From Bimuria novae-zelandiae CBS 107.79 (Eukaryota > Ascomycota > Dothideomycetes > Pleosporales > Didymosphaeriaceae), in assembly GCA_010015655.1 (NCBI GenBank), contig ML976695.1, positions 230,462-294,399 of the forward strand: a stretch of DNA of 63,938 bases, read 5' to 3'. This document shows positions 18,900 to 32,040 of the stretch, in pieces. The notes under the pieces were generated by a model, which was not told where the DNA came from, ran no database searches, and saw only the letters and a list, made by a program, of their open reading frames with translations. Position 1 is the first letter of the stretch; every line of letters begins with the position of its first letter. The position numbers and the translations under genes were made by a program.

Positions 18900-21800
18900 A
18901 GTAAGACTATCTTTACTAAATAAAAAAGTTATAGAAATAAGTATAAGACCTTTTACTAAAAATTTATATTTTAGCGCAAACGATTATGCGTAGCAAGCTA
19001 TTAGCTTATAAAGGAGTAATAGTTAGGGAAACGAAAGGATAGCCTTTTTATTTATAACTAAATTCTAGGTATTAGGAGTTAATAAGAATAAAATATAATA
19101 ATTCCTAAGTAAGGTCAAAGTACTTATTAACCTTTAGGATACCTTTTAGACTCCGCTATAAGGAGTAAGAGGACTAACTAAAGAAATAGTAAGAAAGCGC
19201 TAAAAACCCCTAAAAATATAATAATATTCCTAAGAGACAGGAGGTATAAAGTAGCTATTAAAAATAGACTAATAGATAGAGCTACTAGAGAGATCAATAT
19301 TAAAGCTTGTCTTAAACTAAGGAAAAAGCCACCGCCTTAAGATCCTTAACTTAGCCTACTTTAATAATAAACGACGGGATTACTATTACTTTAAGATAGT
19401 AATATATTATAAGCTTTTAGAGAATAGGGACTACCTTAGAAATATACCTAAATATATTATTAGTTAATTAACAGGACGTGTAGTAATAGTAGGAATTATA
19501 TATTTAAACTACTACTTAAGGTGCATTAAAGCTAACCTTTAAAAGCTACTAAATTATAACTTTTATAACTACCTAGCGAAAGAAATCGCGCGTAACTACT
19601 TACTTATAATATAATAAGAAAACTAGAAGCTTTGTAATTTTAACTTTAACTTTAATAACTATGCTATAGAAGCTAAGGAGTATAGTTAAGAGATTTTAAA
19701 GAATTTATATTTTTAAAGCCTCCGCAAGGACTTACGGGACTAAATAGTTATAGTAAATATAGATAATAATTAGGACCTGTAAGGGGTCTAAAAGAGAGCT
19801 AATAAAGTTAAAGAAAATCTTTTTTAAAATATATTATAACTACTAAAGTTTTCTGCCAAGAACGGGGCGCTAGACGAGATAGATTAGGAACCTACCTAAG
19901 CTAATCCTGGAAGGATGTCTGGCTTGTAAGGGGCTGGGTGCTCAAGGAGCCAAAGGTGCCAGAAGAATACTTATGAATTCGATAGAGAGTCCGAAGTTAA
20001 GCTTCGGGCGTCGAACTTATATATCTGGGGTTCGCATAACCGAGGGTCAAGGATCCGAGGCAACAACTGGGCGTAGCCCATTACATGGCTAACGAAGCCA
20101 AGATAGAAGATACTAAGCAATAGATAGAGCTACAGGACATAGGTCTAGTAATACCTAGAAACGAGCCACGTAGGTGTCGCACGAGGTAATAAAAACCTGT
20201 AAGAAGAATAGTTCCTATTTTTATTATAGAGATACAGGACATCGCGTAAAGTAGTATAAACTTTTACTTATAATAAAGCTAGCATAAGTTCGCGCTACTA
20301 CACCCGCTACTAAAAAATCCTTTAATAAAGAGTTTAATATAGTTTTTACTAATTTAAAAAACTAGGTCCTTTTAGTAATAGTCGCCGCTAGAAGGTAGAA
20401 GTAGAAGAAGAGTAAAAAATAAGTTTTAATAACTTTTAAAAGCTATAGCTAGACTTAATACTAGTAATAATATACTTACTTATTAATAATATTGTGTTTG
20501 CATCGACGATAATTAATTTAAATTATTTAACCTTTAGATTAATATTAAAAAAATTTATAATAAAAGCCTACCTATAGCGCGAGAACCTACCCTATTTATA
20601 AGAGGTTATTACTATTAAAGGCATGCGACTCTTCGTACGAGAAGTAGTCTAACTAGAAGTAAATATTAATAGCTATATAGAACTAATATAGCTATATGTC
20701 TTACCTAACGACAGGTCGTACGACCTAATCCTCAGCTTAACCTAAATAAAGAAGAATAGGGTTAAACTAGCCTTAGTAAAGAAATTAATCTAGATTAGAA
20801 GTTTAGGCACCCGCATCCGTGACTAAGAAAATAAAAAACTATTAATAAAGCTTTTAAGGGTATTAGCTATAGCCTTTATAGTCCTAGATTAGCATAATTA
20901 ACGCCTAGAAAACGGGGCTAAGGTGTTTTTTATATTAATAAAGGATATATAGAAGGCGTTAACCTATAAGCTAAAGGTAAACCGATAAAAGTTACTACCT
21001 GAAGCTTTTAGGACTTATAGCGTATCTTTTATAGGGAATAAGCTAACAAGCTTCCCCTACATCGTGGACCTAGAGTAGATCTTTTTATCCCTCTCGTGGA
21101 AAAAGATAGCAAGACTCTAAAGATCCTTTATAGCCCTCTATTTAATATGTCTCGCGAAGAGTTGCTCGTCCTTTAGAAAGAGCTTACTAAATACTTAAAT
21201 AAAGGCTTTATTTAGGTAAGTAAGTCTAGCGCTACTACCCTAGTATTATTTATTAAAAAACCTAGCAAAGGACTGCGCTTTTACGTTAATTATTAAGCCC
21301 TAAACGCTATCTTAAAGAAGGACTAGTACTTTTTACTATTAATTAGTAAGACCCTTTAGCTCTTTACGAAGGCTAAATAGTTTAGTAAACTTAATATAAT
21401 TTAAGCCTTCTATAAGCTTTAGATAGTAAAAGGCGAGGAATAGAAGATAGCGTTTAGAACCTAATTTAGTCTTTATAAGTAGTTAGTAGTTCCTTTTGGC
21501 CTAGCTAACGCGCTAAGTATATTTTAGTAATATATTAACTAGGTACTAAAGGAGCATTTTAATAACTACTATTTAGCGTATATAGATAACGTTCTTATCT
21601 TCTCTAGTAGTAGCTAAAAAGACTATAAAGAGAAAGTACGTACCATAATCTAGAAGTTAGGGGCTATAGGACTACACTTAAATATTAAAAAATCTAAGTT
21701 CTACGTTCAAAAGACTAAGTACTTTAAATTTATTATAGAAGTTAATAAGGGCGTAAGCATAGACCTAGATAAAGTTTAAGTAATTTAAAAATAGAAGCTA

Positions 21801-24250
21801 CTAATTTTAGTAAAAAGAGTCTAGAGCTTTATAGGCTTTATAAACTTTTATTAAAAATTTATATAAGACTTCTTTAGCATAGTAAGCCCCCTTATAAAGC
21901 TTACTAGTAAAGGAGTAGAATTTATTTTGGGATAAGAGTAATAGCACGTATTTAACTTTTTAAAAATAGCGTTTTATATAGACTCCGCGCTGGCCTACTT
22001 TAACCCTAAATAAGAATTAGTACTAGAAGTAGACGCCTCTAGCTAATTAATTAGGGGATACTATTCTTAGTATAATAATAATAGGATTCTACGCCTAGTA
22101 GCTAACTTCTTAGCACAGAATAGCCTAGTAGAATATAATTAGGCTATTTATAATAAAGAGATACTCGCAGTTATTAAATACGTAAATAAATAAGACTATA
22201 TATATTAATTAGTAAAGTATCTTACGGTCTATACTAATTATAGAACCTTACGTATTTTGCTACTAAATAAAGGTTAGATAAACGACACGTTTAGTAGGCA
22301 GACACACTTAGCTATATTAATATAACGTTTGTATATAGACTAGGGTTAGTAAACTCTAGGGCAAACCCCCTCTCCTTGAGGGACTAAGACCTATTAAAGG
22401 AAAGTAAAGATAATAAATTAAAATTAAAGTATTTTACTCTTTTTTAGAAGACTACAAAAAAAATAGCTTAAAGTCTTTTATCCCCTAAACACCCACCACT
22501 ATAGAGAAACCTAACTATATTAAAGTAAATAAGAACCTAGTGCTTACTTACCTAACACGCCCTAAACTACCTATATTAACCCTTTAAGAAGGCAATAGCC
22601 CTGCTAAGCGACGCGAACTAGACTTCGATACTATATAATAAGAGGTAGAACGCGATAAAGATAGCACGTATAGTAAAATAAAGGCCTGTATTAAGAACGG
22701 GATTAGGAAGTTTAAACCTAGGTAGAAGTTATTTATTAGTATCTTAGAATATAGTATAGATAACTAAAGGTACCTACGCTATAGGTTAAGATAATAAATA
22801 CTAAAATTAAAACTTTTATAGATAAAGCTAATAGTAGTCGCGCATAGTTCTCTAGCTTTAAAATACTTAAAATAAAAAAATACCTATAAGATCCTCGCTC
22901 GAGACTACTTTTTTTTAGAAATATCTAACTAAGTAAGGTAGTATATTAAGAACTATAATGTCTGTAGAAGAACTAAACTATAGAGAGAAGTAAAATAGGG
23001 CCTGCTAAAGCTCTTATTACTACCTAAATAAGAATAGAAGGATATTATAATAGACTTTCTTATTACTCTACCTAAGAGCGATAGCTGCAGGAATATTATA
23101 GTAATTATAAATAGATTTAGTAAAAACCGTAAGTTTATTATTCTCTTAAATCTTAATATACCTATAGTTATAATAGCGTTTCTTTAATACTAAGTAGTAG
23201 ACTACTTCTTCCCCTCCTCTATTACATTGGACCGCGGAGGACAATTCGTAAGCGAATTTTAGACTACACTCTATAAATAAGCAGGTATTAACTAAAGACT
23301 ATCTATAGTAAAGCACCTAGAGACAAACGTGTAAATAAAATAAATAAACTCTATTCTTAAGGCCTACCTCTAGGCGTACTATAACTAATAATAGGATAAT
23401 TAGATAAAGTGGCTTCTTATAGCCTAGATAGCTATTAAAAGGCGAGAAGCTATATTAATAAGAGTTAGCTTATTTTTCTTATCCTATAGCTAAAATGTTA
23501 AACTAGTTAAGAACTTTAGGGCACGAAGATTAGCCTTAAAGCTTAGAACTAACGTAAAGAAGGCTATAAAGGTAATAATAAAAGGTTTAAAAAGATTTTT
23601 AATTTTACCTGAGTAAAAATAATAATAGCCTAATAAAAACAAGAGCGCCTAGCGAACTATTAATATAAAAATACTCTAATCTTAAAGAAAGGAGATAAGA
23701 TATAGCTAAAGTATAAGGACTACCTTTAAAACTAACGTCTAAGTAAGAAGCTTAACTAGAAGTAAGAAAAGTTTACTATAAGGAAAATAATAAACTCTTA
23801 TATAGTAGAACTAGACGTTCCGCCGAACATGCACCTAAGGTTCTACGTAGATAGGCTAAAGTTGGCCTTGTTAAACCCTCTCCCTAGCTAAACCAACAAT
23901 AACGCCTAGCCCGAAGCAATTATAATAAAAGAGGGGGAAGAGGAGTATAGTATAATTAATATATATAAAGAACGCTAGTCCCGCAAAGGCAAAAGGGTAG
24001 AATACTTAGTATAGTAAGAAAACTACTCTTAAAGAACTTAGGAACCTTATAGGAACCTTAACTAAGCTACTACGTTATACTATTAAGAGAAGTTTACTAA
24101 GCTATATTAAAATTATAATAGAAAATTCTTAATAGGATTCTACCGTAATATCCCCTAAATTAGCTTCTATTAGGGCCTAAAGGAGGCTCTACGATGCCTA
24201 CCTCGCTAAGTTAAGGAACCTAGCTAAATAAAGGTATTTAAAATAAGGGT
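18900..24250 (+). pseudogene. Gypsy A Gag-Pol relic
   Basis: Plus-strand reading gives Gypsy order despite dozens of stops. A protease-like stretch lies near 20.5-20.75 kb. Reverse transcriptase follows with LRFYVNY-ALNAILKKD (about 21.28 kb), LVVPFGLANALSIF (about 21.5 kb) and YLAYIDNVLIFSS (about 21.6 kb; the catalytic YxDD now reads IDN). RNase H lies at about 21.96-22.3 kb. Integrase reads DIIIDFLITLPKSDS (about 23.04 kb) and TLDRGGQFVSEF (about 23.23 kb). Gag at 18.9-19.6 kb is recognisable only by position. RIP changes account for the stops; the element cannot be autonomous. Confidence 0.8.
19925..20085 (-). repeat. Solo LTR of the Gypsy A family, inverted, unmutated
   Basis: 161 bp, TGTAATGGGC...CCCTTACA when read on the minus strand, with a perfect TGGCT duplication at 19920-19924 and 20086-20090. 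It is the same family as the surrounding element but retains ancestral CA and TG sites. Confidence 0.93.
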
Positions 24251-24447
24251 AGGAATAACATCGTTAGGAGATAAAGTTAAGTATTAGGGAAAGAAGTTAA
24301 GAAGAAATCCTAAAAAAGTAACTTAAAAAACCCTTAAAACTACTAAGGATAATAAGGGGACTAAATAATTCTTATAGTAGTAAGGAATAACCCTTATAAA
24401 AAAAAAGTAAGCTTTAGAAGTAAACTAAAGTAAGAAAGAGAGAAGAA

Positions 24448-24874
24448 TGTTAAGATCCAAAGAGGTAACTATTCTCTAAGGGGCTAAGGTTGGTTCTCGG
24501 GCAGGAGTACTGGTAGGACGGGAGAGGGTTGTAGTGATAGCTTGCGCCTGTCACTAAGGGCGTTGGTATCGAAGGTGTGTACAGCACAATCAAATCAACA
24601 AGGTTGCTTATTCAGATCCAAACGATAGATTGATAAACAGGTTGAACACAAGTAGGAGAGAGACTCCTTCTTGCGTTCCTATATACTTGTCCTGCTCGAC
24701 ATGCTCGAGTCGAGCGCAGCGAGCAGAGGTCTTGGCTTCTGCGTCTGCTCGACTTGCTCGAGTCGAGCGCAGCGAGCAGTCACGTGACCTCCAGGTACTG
24801 TACCTCCATTGGTCACCATAAGACCATAGGCGCTCTGGAGCCTAGCCAAGTGCCTGTAAGATCGGATCTTAACA
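24448..24874 (+). repeat. Solo LTR, 427 bp
   Basis: It runs from TGTTAAGATCC to GGATCTTAACA, with AAGAA duplicated at 24443-24447 and 24875-24879. Inside, a unit built on CTCGAGTCGAGCGCAGCGAG occurs twice (about 24693-24727 and 24751-24779), each able to fold, followed by TCACGTGAC. The 63-residue ORF here is not a gene. Confidence 0.93.
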
Positions 24875-24879
24875 AAGAA

Positions 24880-26391
24880 CTAGGTAAGAGGGATATCTTT
24901 AGCTACTAAAGGAATAGTAAAACCCTCCCTAATAACGTTTAAGTCTACTTCTCCGCCTTCTAATATACTACTAGGGTTAAGAAAGCTATTATCCTCCTTA
25001 CTTAGGCGCTCCTTAATTATAATAGCCTAAAGCCGCTAGCGCAAGCCCTAGTAGGCTTAAGTAGGTATATTAGCTCCCGCGAGGACATTGTCTATTATCT
25101 AAAAACTATCTATTATAATACCTTTATCTACTACTATAAACTTGCTAGAGAGATACATAATATTAGCCTTAAAAGATAGATTTATTATCTAAAAAGAACT
25201 TATAGAAAGGTTCTTGCACTCTTAATAAAATACTTTAAAGTTAGTAGTATAAATTTAAAAAAGGTTAAAAGTCTTTTTAACCGCAACGGCGATGCGCTCT
25301 AAGAGCTAAATAGCCTTAAAGAAAGAAGTAACAAGGCCTAAAGTAATAGTAGTCTTACTCTTAAAGGAGGTATAGTAATTAATAATAGCAACCTTATAAG
25401 CTGAATTAAACGCGTTAAGGTTAGTAAAAAAGGCCTTCTATTTCTAGCTACTCTTTAAAACCTTATTTATAGAGCAGCCTATACTAATAACTATAATATT
25501 AGCGAACTCTTTATAGCTAACTTTATTAAGGGCAGGCTAAATTTAGGTAAAAGAAGAAGTTAGTAGAGCACACCTTAAAGTTATCTAAAATAAGTTAGAC
25601 TAAAGCATACTTATCTAGTGTAGCTAGTAAGCTTATAGGTATAGCACTCCTTATAGGACACCGTCTTACCCGCTAGTACCTACTAATAGACGCGTCTATA
25701 AGTAATATAATTAATATACTAGCGCTTAATTATCGCGCGTAGCAAAATTAGACTTTAAAAGCTAAGCTTGTTAAGTTAATAAGTGCGCACACCTAGGCTA
25801 ATAAAAAACTAAGAAGGAGGTTAAAAGAGTAAGAAAGCAAGTTAGAAAGTAAGAAGAAGTAAGAAAAACGTAAAAAAAGGTCTAAAACTTACTTCGCAAG
25901 CTTTAAAAGGACTAAACCTCTTAGTAAGCTAGCTAAAAAGAATTACGCTAGCGTTAGAAATAGTAGCCTTATTTTAAGAGAGCTTAGTCTTTTTAAGTTA
26001 GTAGCTAGGTAATCGCGATAGGTACGGGCCTTTTTTTATTTTATTATTAGAGTTAGTGGCATGTCTTTAACGCTTAAGCGTCCTTATTACATAGCTATTA
26101 CGTAAAGGGCTAACTATTTTATTAAAATAGTAAGGGGAATTAGGTCGCGAAGTTAGGGAAGACTAGGTTAAAAAGCGAGACGTTACAGCGCACGAAGTTA
26201 AGCTAAAAAAAAGAGAGAGCTTAAAAGAGTAAGGTTTAGAAGCTAAGCGAGAAGCTATTTTATATACATAATAATAAGTAAACGCACTAGCGCGAATATA
26301 CCGCTATAGTAACTACTTATAGTAAGGATATAAAATTAGACACGCGAGAACAGAACTAGTAAGAGGTTTATAATAGCGAGAGGATCGCAAG
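24880..26391. other. RIP-saturated stretch inside Gypsy A, no domain recognised
   Basis: Both strands are full of TAG and TAA. It lies after integrase and before the 3' LTR, where a chromodomain, spacer or extra ORF may once have been. Nothing specific can be supported. Confidence 0.4.
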
Positions 26392-26396
26392 CAGAC

Positions 26397-26846
26397 TGTT
26401 ACGACTACAAGGACCAAAAGAAGGAAGCCAGGTAATTACGCCAAGGAAGTAATTGTTGACGGGACGGCAGAAACAACGAAACACAAAGAGGCGCGGGGCA
26501 GCTTATGTCAGCAGTCACGTGATGAAGTCCCGCATAAAAGGAAGTCCCATGGGACTACCAGAGTCCCTGGGACTACGGAGTCTTGGCGGGACTACAAGGA
26601 GGAAACAGACTGGTATATAGTGTGACGATTCTCCTATGTTGTTTCTCTCCTCGTAGTCAACTCACATATCTTCTGTGCGAGTACGTTCTCCTATACAGAC
26701 TGATAGTTATCTTACTTTGTTATAAGATTGGATTATCTAGCCGCGCTAAGTGTCGCATTAACTTGTACCACTGAATAATCCGTGAAGCACCACGATACCT
26801 TACCGCCCTAACCCGGACCGGACTAAGGTGTGAGAGCCTCATAACA
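26397..26846 (+). repeat. Solo LTR, 450 bp
   Basis: TGTTACGACT...CTCATAACA with CAGAC duplicated at 26392-26396 and 26847-26851. It contains TCACGTGA (26515-26522), a TATA-like CATAAAAGG and several GGGACT(A) repeats. The 63-residue ORF at 26583 is LTR sequence. Confidence 0.93.
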
Positions 26847-26927
26847 CAGACAATAAAACGACTATAAAGCTATATAAATAAGATAAGACGCGGAGATTTT
26901 TTACCCCTAACGGAGGGAAGGGAGGTA

Positions 26928-27277
26928 TATAATAGGCTACGCCTAGTTATTACCTTAGATCCTTAACCCTTAGTTATGCGAACCCTAGATATATAAGTTT
27001 AATGCCTAAAGCTTAACTTCAGACTTTCTATTAAATTTTATAGCGGTTGTTGCTGCAAAGCGAAAGTCGGGAAAACACTGATTTGATTGTATGTGTGTAG
27101 TAACTAAGATATATACTGCTGAGCAAATTAGGCAGCAGCAAACAAGTGTAGGCAGCAGGAAAATGAGTGTAGGCAGTAGTAAGCTAGCATAGGCAATAGT
27201 GAACGATCCGAATACCGTTACAAATTTATAAATATTCTTCTAGCACCTTTGGCTCCTTGAGCACCCAGCCCCTTACA
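26928..27277 (+). repeat. 3' LTR of Gypsy A, split by a solo LTR
   Basis: It begins TATAATAGGCTACGCC (ancestral TGTAATGGG) and ends GCCCCTTACA. Removing 27039-27222 and one AATTT restores 161 bp, equal to the 5' LTR. Confidence 0.88.
27039..27222 (+). repeat. Solo LTR, 184 bp, within the Gypsy A 3' LTR
   Basis: TATAGCGGTT...CCGTTACA, with AATTT duplicated at 27034-27038 and 27223-27227. The first TA is probably a mutated TG. It contains near-repeats of TAGGCAGCAG. Confidence 0.88.
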
Positions 27278-27799
27278 CATAGCAAGTGTAAAATATATTT
27301 AATTAGGTAGTTAGGACTATTAATACGCAACTCCCAATACTTGCTATAATAAGTGTTAGTAACTAAGAAAGTTTTATCTTATAGATAATTATATAATACC
27401 TTAAAGGGGAGCTCGCCCTATTAGATATAGTAATACTTAATTAAATCTAATAGGAATACTATACCCTGCTTAAATAAGCTTACTAAGAAAGAATAAATTT
27501 AGAATAATAATATAAGGAGTATAGTACTCTTTACATGCTTGCCTTATAGTACAGAATCTTAGAGATTAAAGGAGAAATCGCGGTAATTAACTTCTTAAGC
27601 GCTATAGTAAATAAAATAGCTCTTAAATAGGCTTAAATTTAGCGCGCTAATAATAAATAATAGTAGATTTTAGGTAAGCGCCTACTTACCCTAAAGGAAG
27701 TTAGTAAGATTTTTTTAGCTTACCTTAATATGCAAGCTTTAAGCTTAAACTTTAAACTAGTAATTTTTATAACACTTAACAGACAGTGCGCTCCTAAAT

Positions 27800-30700
27800 C
27801 TAGTAATAAAGCTAAAGAAGTGCTATAGCTAAGTAAGCTAAAAGGCTGCCTATATAAAGAAGGATTATACTACTAGCTACCTTAAGCTTATAAGCGCCTT
27901 AAAACTATAGTAACTAGCTTATTTCTAGGCGGAGCTATTACGCTTTTTAAAAAAGATAAAGATAAGATTCTTACTTATTTTATACTCCCTAAGTACGCTA
28001 AGGTTCGCGCAATAATTACTACAAAGTAAAAAAAAAAGACTTGAATATAACTAAGTATACTTCTTAAGTTAAGTTTTTAAGGTATATTATTACTACTATA
28101 ATTAACCCCTTAATTATAAGCTTAAAGAAAGTATTTAAGATTTACATTACTATAAACTTTAATACTTACCCTTTAAGAGTACTATTTTTAATAATAGCAG
28201 AGTCTTACACTTAGTAGACGACGTGTTAATACTTATACTAAGCACCGTTAAAAAACTTAAAAAGTATAAAATAGTTAAAGCTAGTATAGCTTTTTATCTA
28301 ATACTTAAAAGAGGTACTAGAGTAATTAAGGCGCTCTTTAAAGGGTTAAATAGAATACGTGCTAATCTTACGCTTTTAGATATTATAGTAGTAAAAGACT
28401 TTTATATAAATATTATTTCTAAAGCTTGTCTGCGTAAGAAGGGCGTCTAGTATTTTAGTCTTAATAATACGCTTTATATAAGAATACTTAAGTATAGTAT
28501 TATGCTAGCCACGTTCTATCGTAAGCATAACCTTACTTTTATTAAATATAAGCCTCTTAACTACTATACTATAGTTATAAACGTACTTTTTACTTATTAT
28601 AACATTGCTAGCTCCTACGTTACACATCCTAGGATAGACACTTTAAATATTTAGTACTAAAAAGTAGGCTACCGTAACAGAGACGCTTTAAAAGCTCTTG
28701 TTAAAAGAGCGAAGAACGTAAGAATATTAGGTATTCTAAGGAGATAATATAAGTACTACGCTGTCACACACGCGTCTTAGGTAGTATTTAAAAGGCTAAA
28801 GGAGCGTTTGTCACGACTATACTTCTAAATTTCTTAGGATCTGTTTAACTACTTATTAGGAAGGTTCGGAGAGCTCTAGGTAATAATTCTAAAGTATAAC
28901 TATAGTAGAAAGCTATATGCGTTTTACTTATATAATAAGTCTACTACGCAGATCCTTATCACCTAGTAGAGCTTTACTAAGCGTATTTAAACGCGCTATA
29001 AGTTTAAAATTATTATAATCTTTTAAGATAATAATATAGTAACGCAAAATCTAAAAGGCAAAAAGTACTTTAAAATATAATTTAAGGAATATAATATTAA
29101 GGTAAAATAACGCCTTTATTTACTTATAGGCCTAATAGCAGAGTAGAACGCGCTAGGTAGGAAGCAATTATATAAATTTTAAAAATAAAGCTTAATATAA
29201 ACCTACCTAATAAGCTATAGTCTTAAGTTATAAAAGTAGCTACTTACCTTATTAATATAAGCCTTGCTCCTTTATAAAGAATACGCTTACTAAATGAAGC
29301 GCTAGGCCTTTAGTTTACCTAGTATTTTAAATAGTACTAGCCTAAGCGTGTAAAAAGTACTTTAGCTAATTTAAAGCTAAATTAAAGTAGTATTTACGCG
29401 TATAGCTATCGCGTATACCCCTTAAATAAGGACTAAGTAACTAGTCGTTATAGGCGCGGCTTTAAAATAAAGCTAAAGAAATATATTAGATATTTAATAG
29501 GCTATAACGTTTTAAAAATTTATAGAATATAGATACTAGTACTTAACTAGGTTATTACTACGCGTAATGTTATATTTAATAAAATTTATTTTTATAAAGT
29601 AGATGAAGATCTAGTAATTATATAAAAAGAAGTAATTAAGCTTATTAATATTCTTTATAAAGTCGAGGTAATTAAGTTTAAAATAGATTTTAAGGATCTT
29701 TCTAAGTACTCTAGCTTGAAACCTAAAAAGTAAGTAAAATATAAAAATTAAAAAAATACTCTTTAAGCACTAGCTTAAAGGCGTACCTAATTAGAAAAGT
29801 ATGCCTTAAGATAGTTTACTAAAGTAAAACTTAATTAATTAGGTAAAAGGCACACGAGCTACTAGCTAGGCTAGTAAATAGTTAAGAATTTATACGTAGC
29901 GCCCTAATTACCTCGGCCTTATAACACTAAAATATATGCCTGCTCCTATATATTAGCGCGATAATAATTATACTAGTAGCCTACGGAAAGTGTACTCTAC
30001 TAGTAGAGCAGGCCCGTCAGGATCAAGGCAAATAAGCTAATAATAAGAGCCACTAAGTCCCGTGGATGCCTCTCGAAGCAGTATACGAGACTCTAAGATA
30101 CTAAACAAAGTAGAACTATTACACTTTGTATAAAGACGATACAAGCGCTAGAAATAGGGGCCTGCTACGCGTTTAAGCTATAGATAGTATTGCTAAGATC
30201 CTAATTATTATAGCACGCTAGGGAGTTATACGGGAAATAATATTATATTTATAATAATTAATAGCCTCGTAATTAAGCGTTTAAATAAGTTATAGCTTAA
30301 TTTTCTATACTCCTTTCTCCTTAGTGTTATAGAAGACTAGGGAGCTTATAAGGAGCTTACTATAATTAATATAGTAGTATAGGCTGCCCTGCTAACTAAG
30401 ACAACGAAGATAAAGTTAGGGGCTTACTTCTATATAGGTGAGCTCCCTCCTCTACCTATAATATAGAAATAGCTTATCTTACACAAGCTTAAGGATCTCT
30501 TTATTAATACTGCTTATAAGGAGATTATAACGCTATTAAAAAAGGGAACCTAGGAAGAGGTTTTAAATAACTTATTAAGAAAGTATCTACATTTACTAAA
30601 GTAGGTCTTTACCTATAAGTTTAATAAGGGTAGCTTCTTTATAAAGTGTAAAGCTTAAATAGTCGTAAGAGGCGACTTATAGTAGATTAACTTAATTTCT

Positions 30701-32040
30701 TTATATACGTCATAACGCTTGTAGCAAGGTCCTTTAAGACTATAAATATAATTATAGTAGAATTTGACCTAGAAATATTATAATAGACTATTATAGGAGC
30801 TTTCTTAAACACTTTAATTAGTAAAAGTAATCTAGTGCTTTACGAGCTACTAGATAGCTTTAAGAAGCCTAAGATATGTATTAAGCTTAAATAAGCGCTA
30901 TATAGACTAAGAGACTCGCTACTACTATAGTATAAGAAGTTCTTAAGTACCTTAGTAGAAGCTAGTCTTACTTCTTCTAAAGAAGGGCCTTATTTATTCT
31001 TAAATAAAGAGTAGAGAATCTTTGTACTATTTTATGTAAATAATATTCTCCTTCTCTATTATTACAATCCTGAGAAAGAGGGTCTTAAGCTTTTTAAGTA
31101 GATTAAGAATAAATACGACATTAAGAACTGCAGTCTAGTAAAGTAGTTTTTAAAGGTTTAAGTAATTAAGAATAGAGCTGCTAAAATAATCGCCCTAGTC
31201 TATAATACGTATATTAAAAAGATTACTAAGAAATTTAAACTAAAAATCACGGCACGCTTTCTAAAAATACTATTACTATTAGTAGAGCTTATAAAGAATA
31301 AGGGCAACGCTTTAAAATAAAAAGTTAAAGCATACTAAGAGCGTGTAGGCTTAGTGCTCCATGTAGTAATTATACTACGCCTAGACGTTGCTTTTGCTAT
31401 TATAAAGCTCTTACATTTTCTAACGAACCTAAGCAAAGCTTATTTTAAGATAGTTAAGCGCCTAATTATCTTTTTATTTAATTTACGCTAGGAAGCGATC
31501 TGTTATAGAGCTACGCCAAGCTTAGAGCTTTTAATATATAGCGACGCATCGTTTATAAATAATCTAGAAACTTATCAATTATCCTATAGCTATATTATAA
31601 TACTCTTTAGGGGTGTAATAGTATAGAAGGCTGCTCGCTAGCCCGTCGCAATAATATTTATTACTAAAGCTAAGCTGATCGCGCTCGAGCATGTAAGTAA
31701 AGAAGTAATATCTTTAAGAAGATTTTTCGCTAAGCTATTACTAGACCTACGCAACGTTTAGAAGATCTATTATAGTAATAAGTAAATAATTAGACTAGTA
31801 GTAAGCATAAACCAGAAGATTACAACCAGCCTGCACTATATTAATACAAAAAATGTATAGCTACGCCAGGAGCACGTAAAAGGCTCTTTTAAAGTAGAAT
31901 ATCTTAAGATAAGCGACATGCCTACAGATGAGTTAATAAAAGCTCTTTTAGAATAATAGTTTAACTATTTAAAATAGTAGCTAAACTTTAAGAGGATAAA
32001 AAAGTAGATTATAGAGCATAGGAATTAAGAGCGTAAAGCA
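27800..32040 (+). pseudogene. Copia retrotransposon relic (protease, integrase, RT, RNase H)
   Basis: Plus-strand blocks appear in Copia order. The protease-end motif GTRVIKALFKGLNRI...FYINIISKACLRKKGV is uninterrupted at 28312-28450. A GAG-pre-integrase and integrase block follows (DALKALVKRAKNVRILG at about 28.68 kb; FGELQVIILKYNYSRKLYAF at about 28.87 kb). Reverse transcriptase lies at about 30.4-31.2 kb (YKFNKGSFFIKCKA). RNase H ends near MPTDELIKALLE at about 31.92 kb. Everything else is interrupted by RIP-type stops. LTR boundaries were not found, so the ends are approximate. Confidence 0.7.

Larger units (their letters stand above)
18545..27277 (+). mobile_element. Gypsy-type LTR retrotransposon A with four nested solo LTRs
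   Basis: The 5' LTR is 18545-18705 (161 bp). The 3' LTR is 26928-27277, of which 161 bp is native once the nested insertion is removed. A polypurine tract (GGAGGGAAGGGAGG, about 26912-26925) precedes the 3' LTR. The internal region is RIP-saturated. Insertions at 19925, 24448, 26397 and 27039 are clean and flanked by 5-bp duplications. Outer flanks CTAGG and CATAG do not form a clear duplication, so one edge may be rearranged. Confidence 0.85.

Noticed and set aside
24630..24821. Short ORF in the 24448 solo LTR, and similar ones at 26583, 34441 and 46906
   Set aside because: All lie mostly or entirely within solo LTRs bounded by target duplications.
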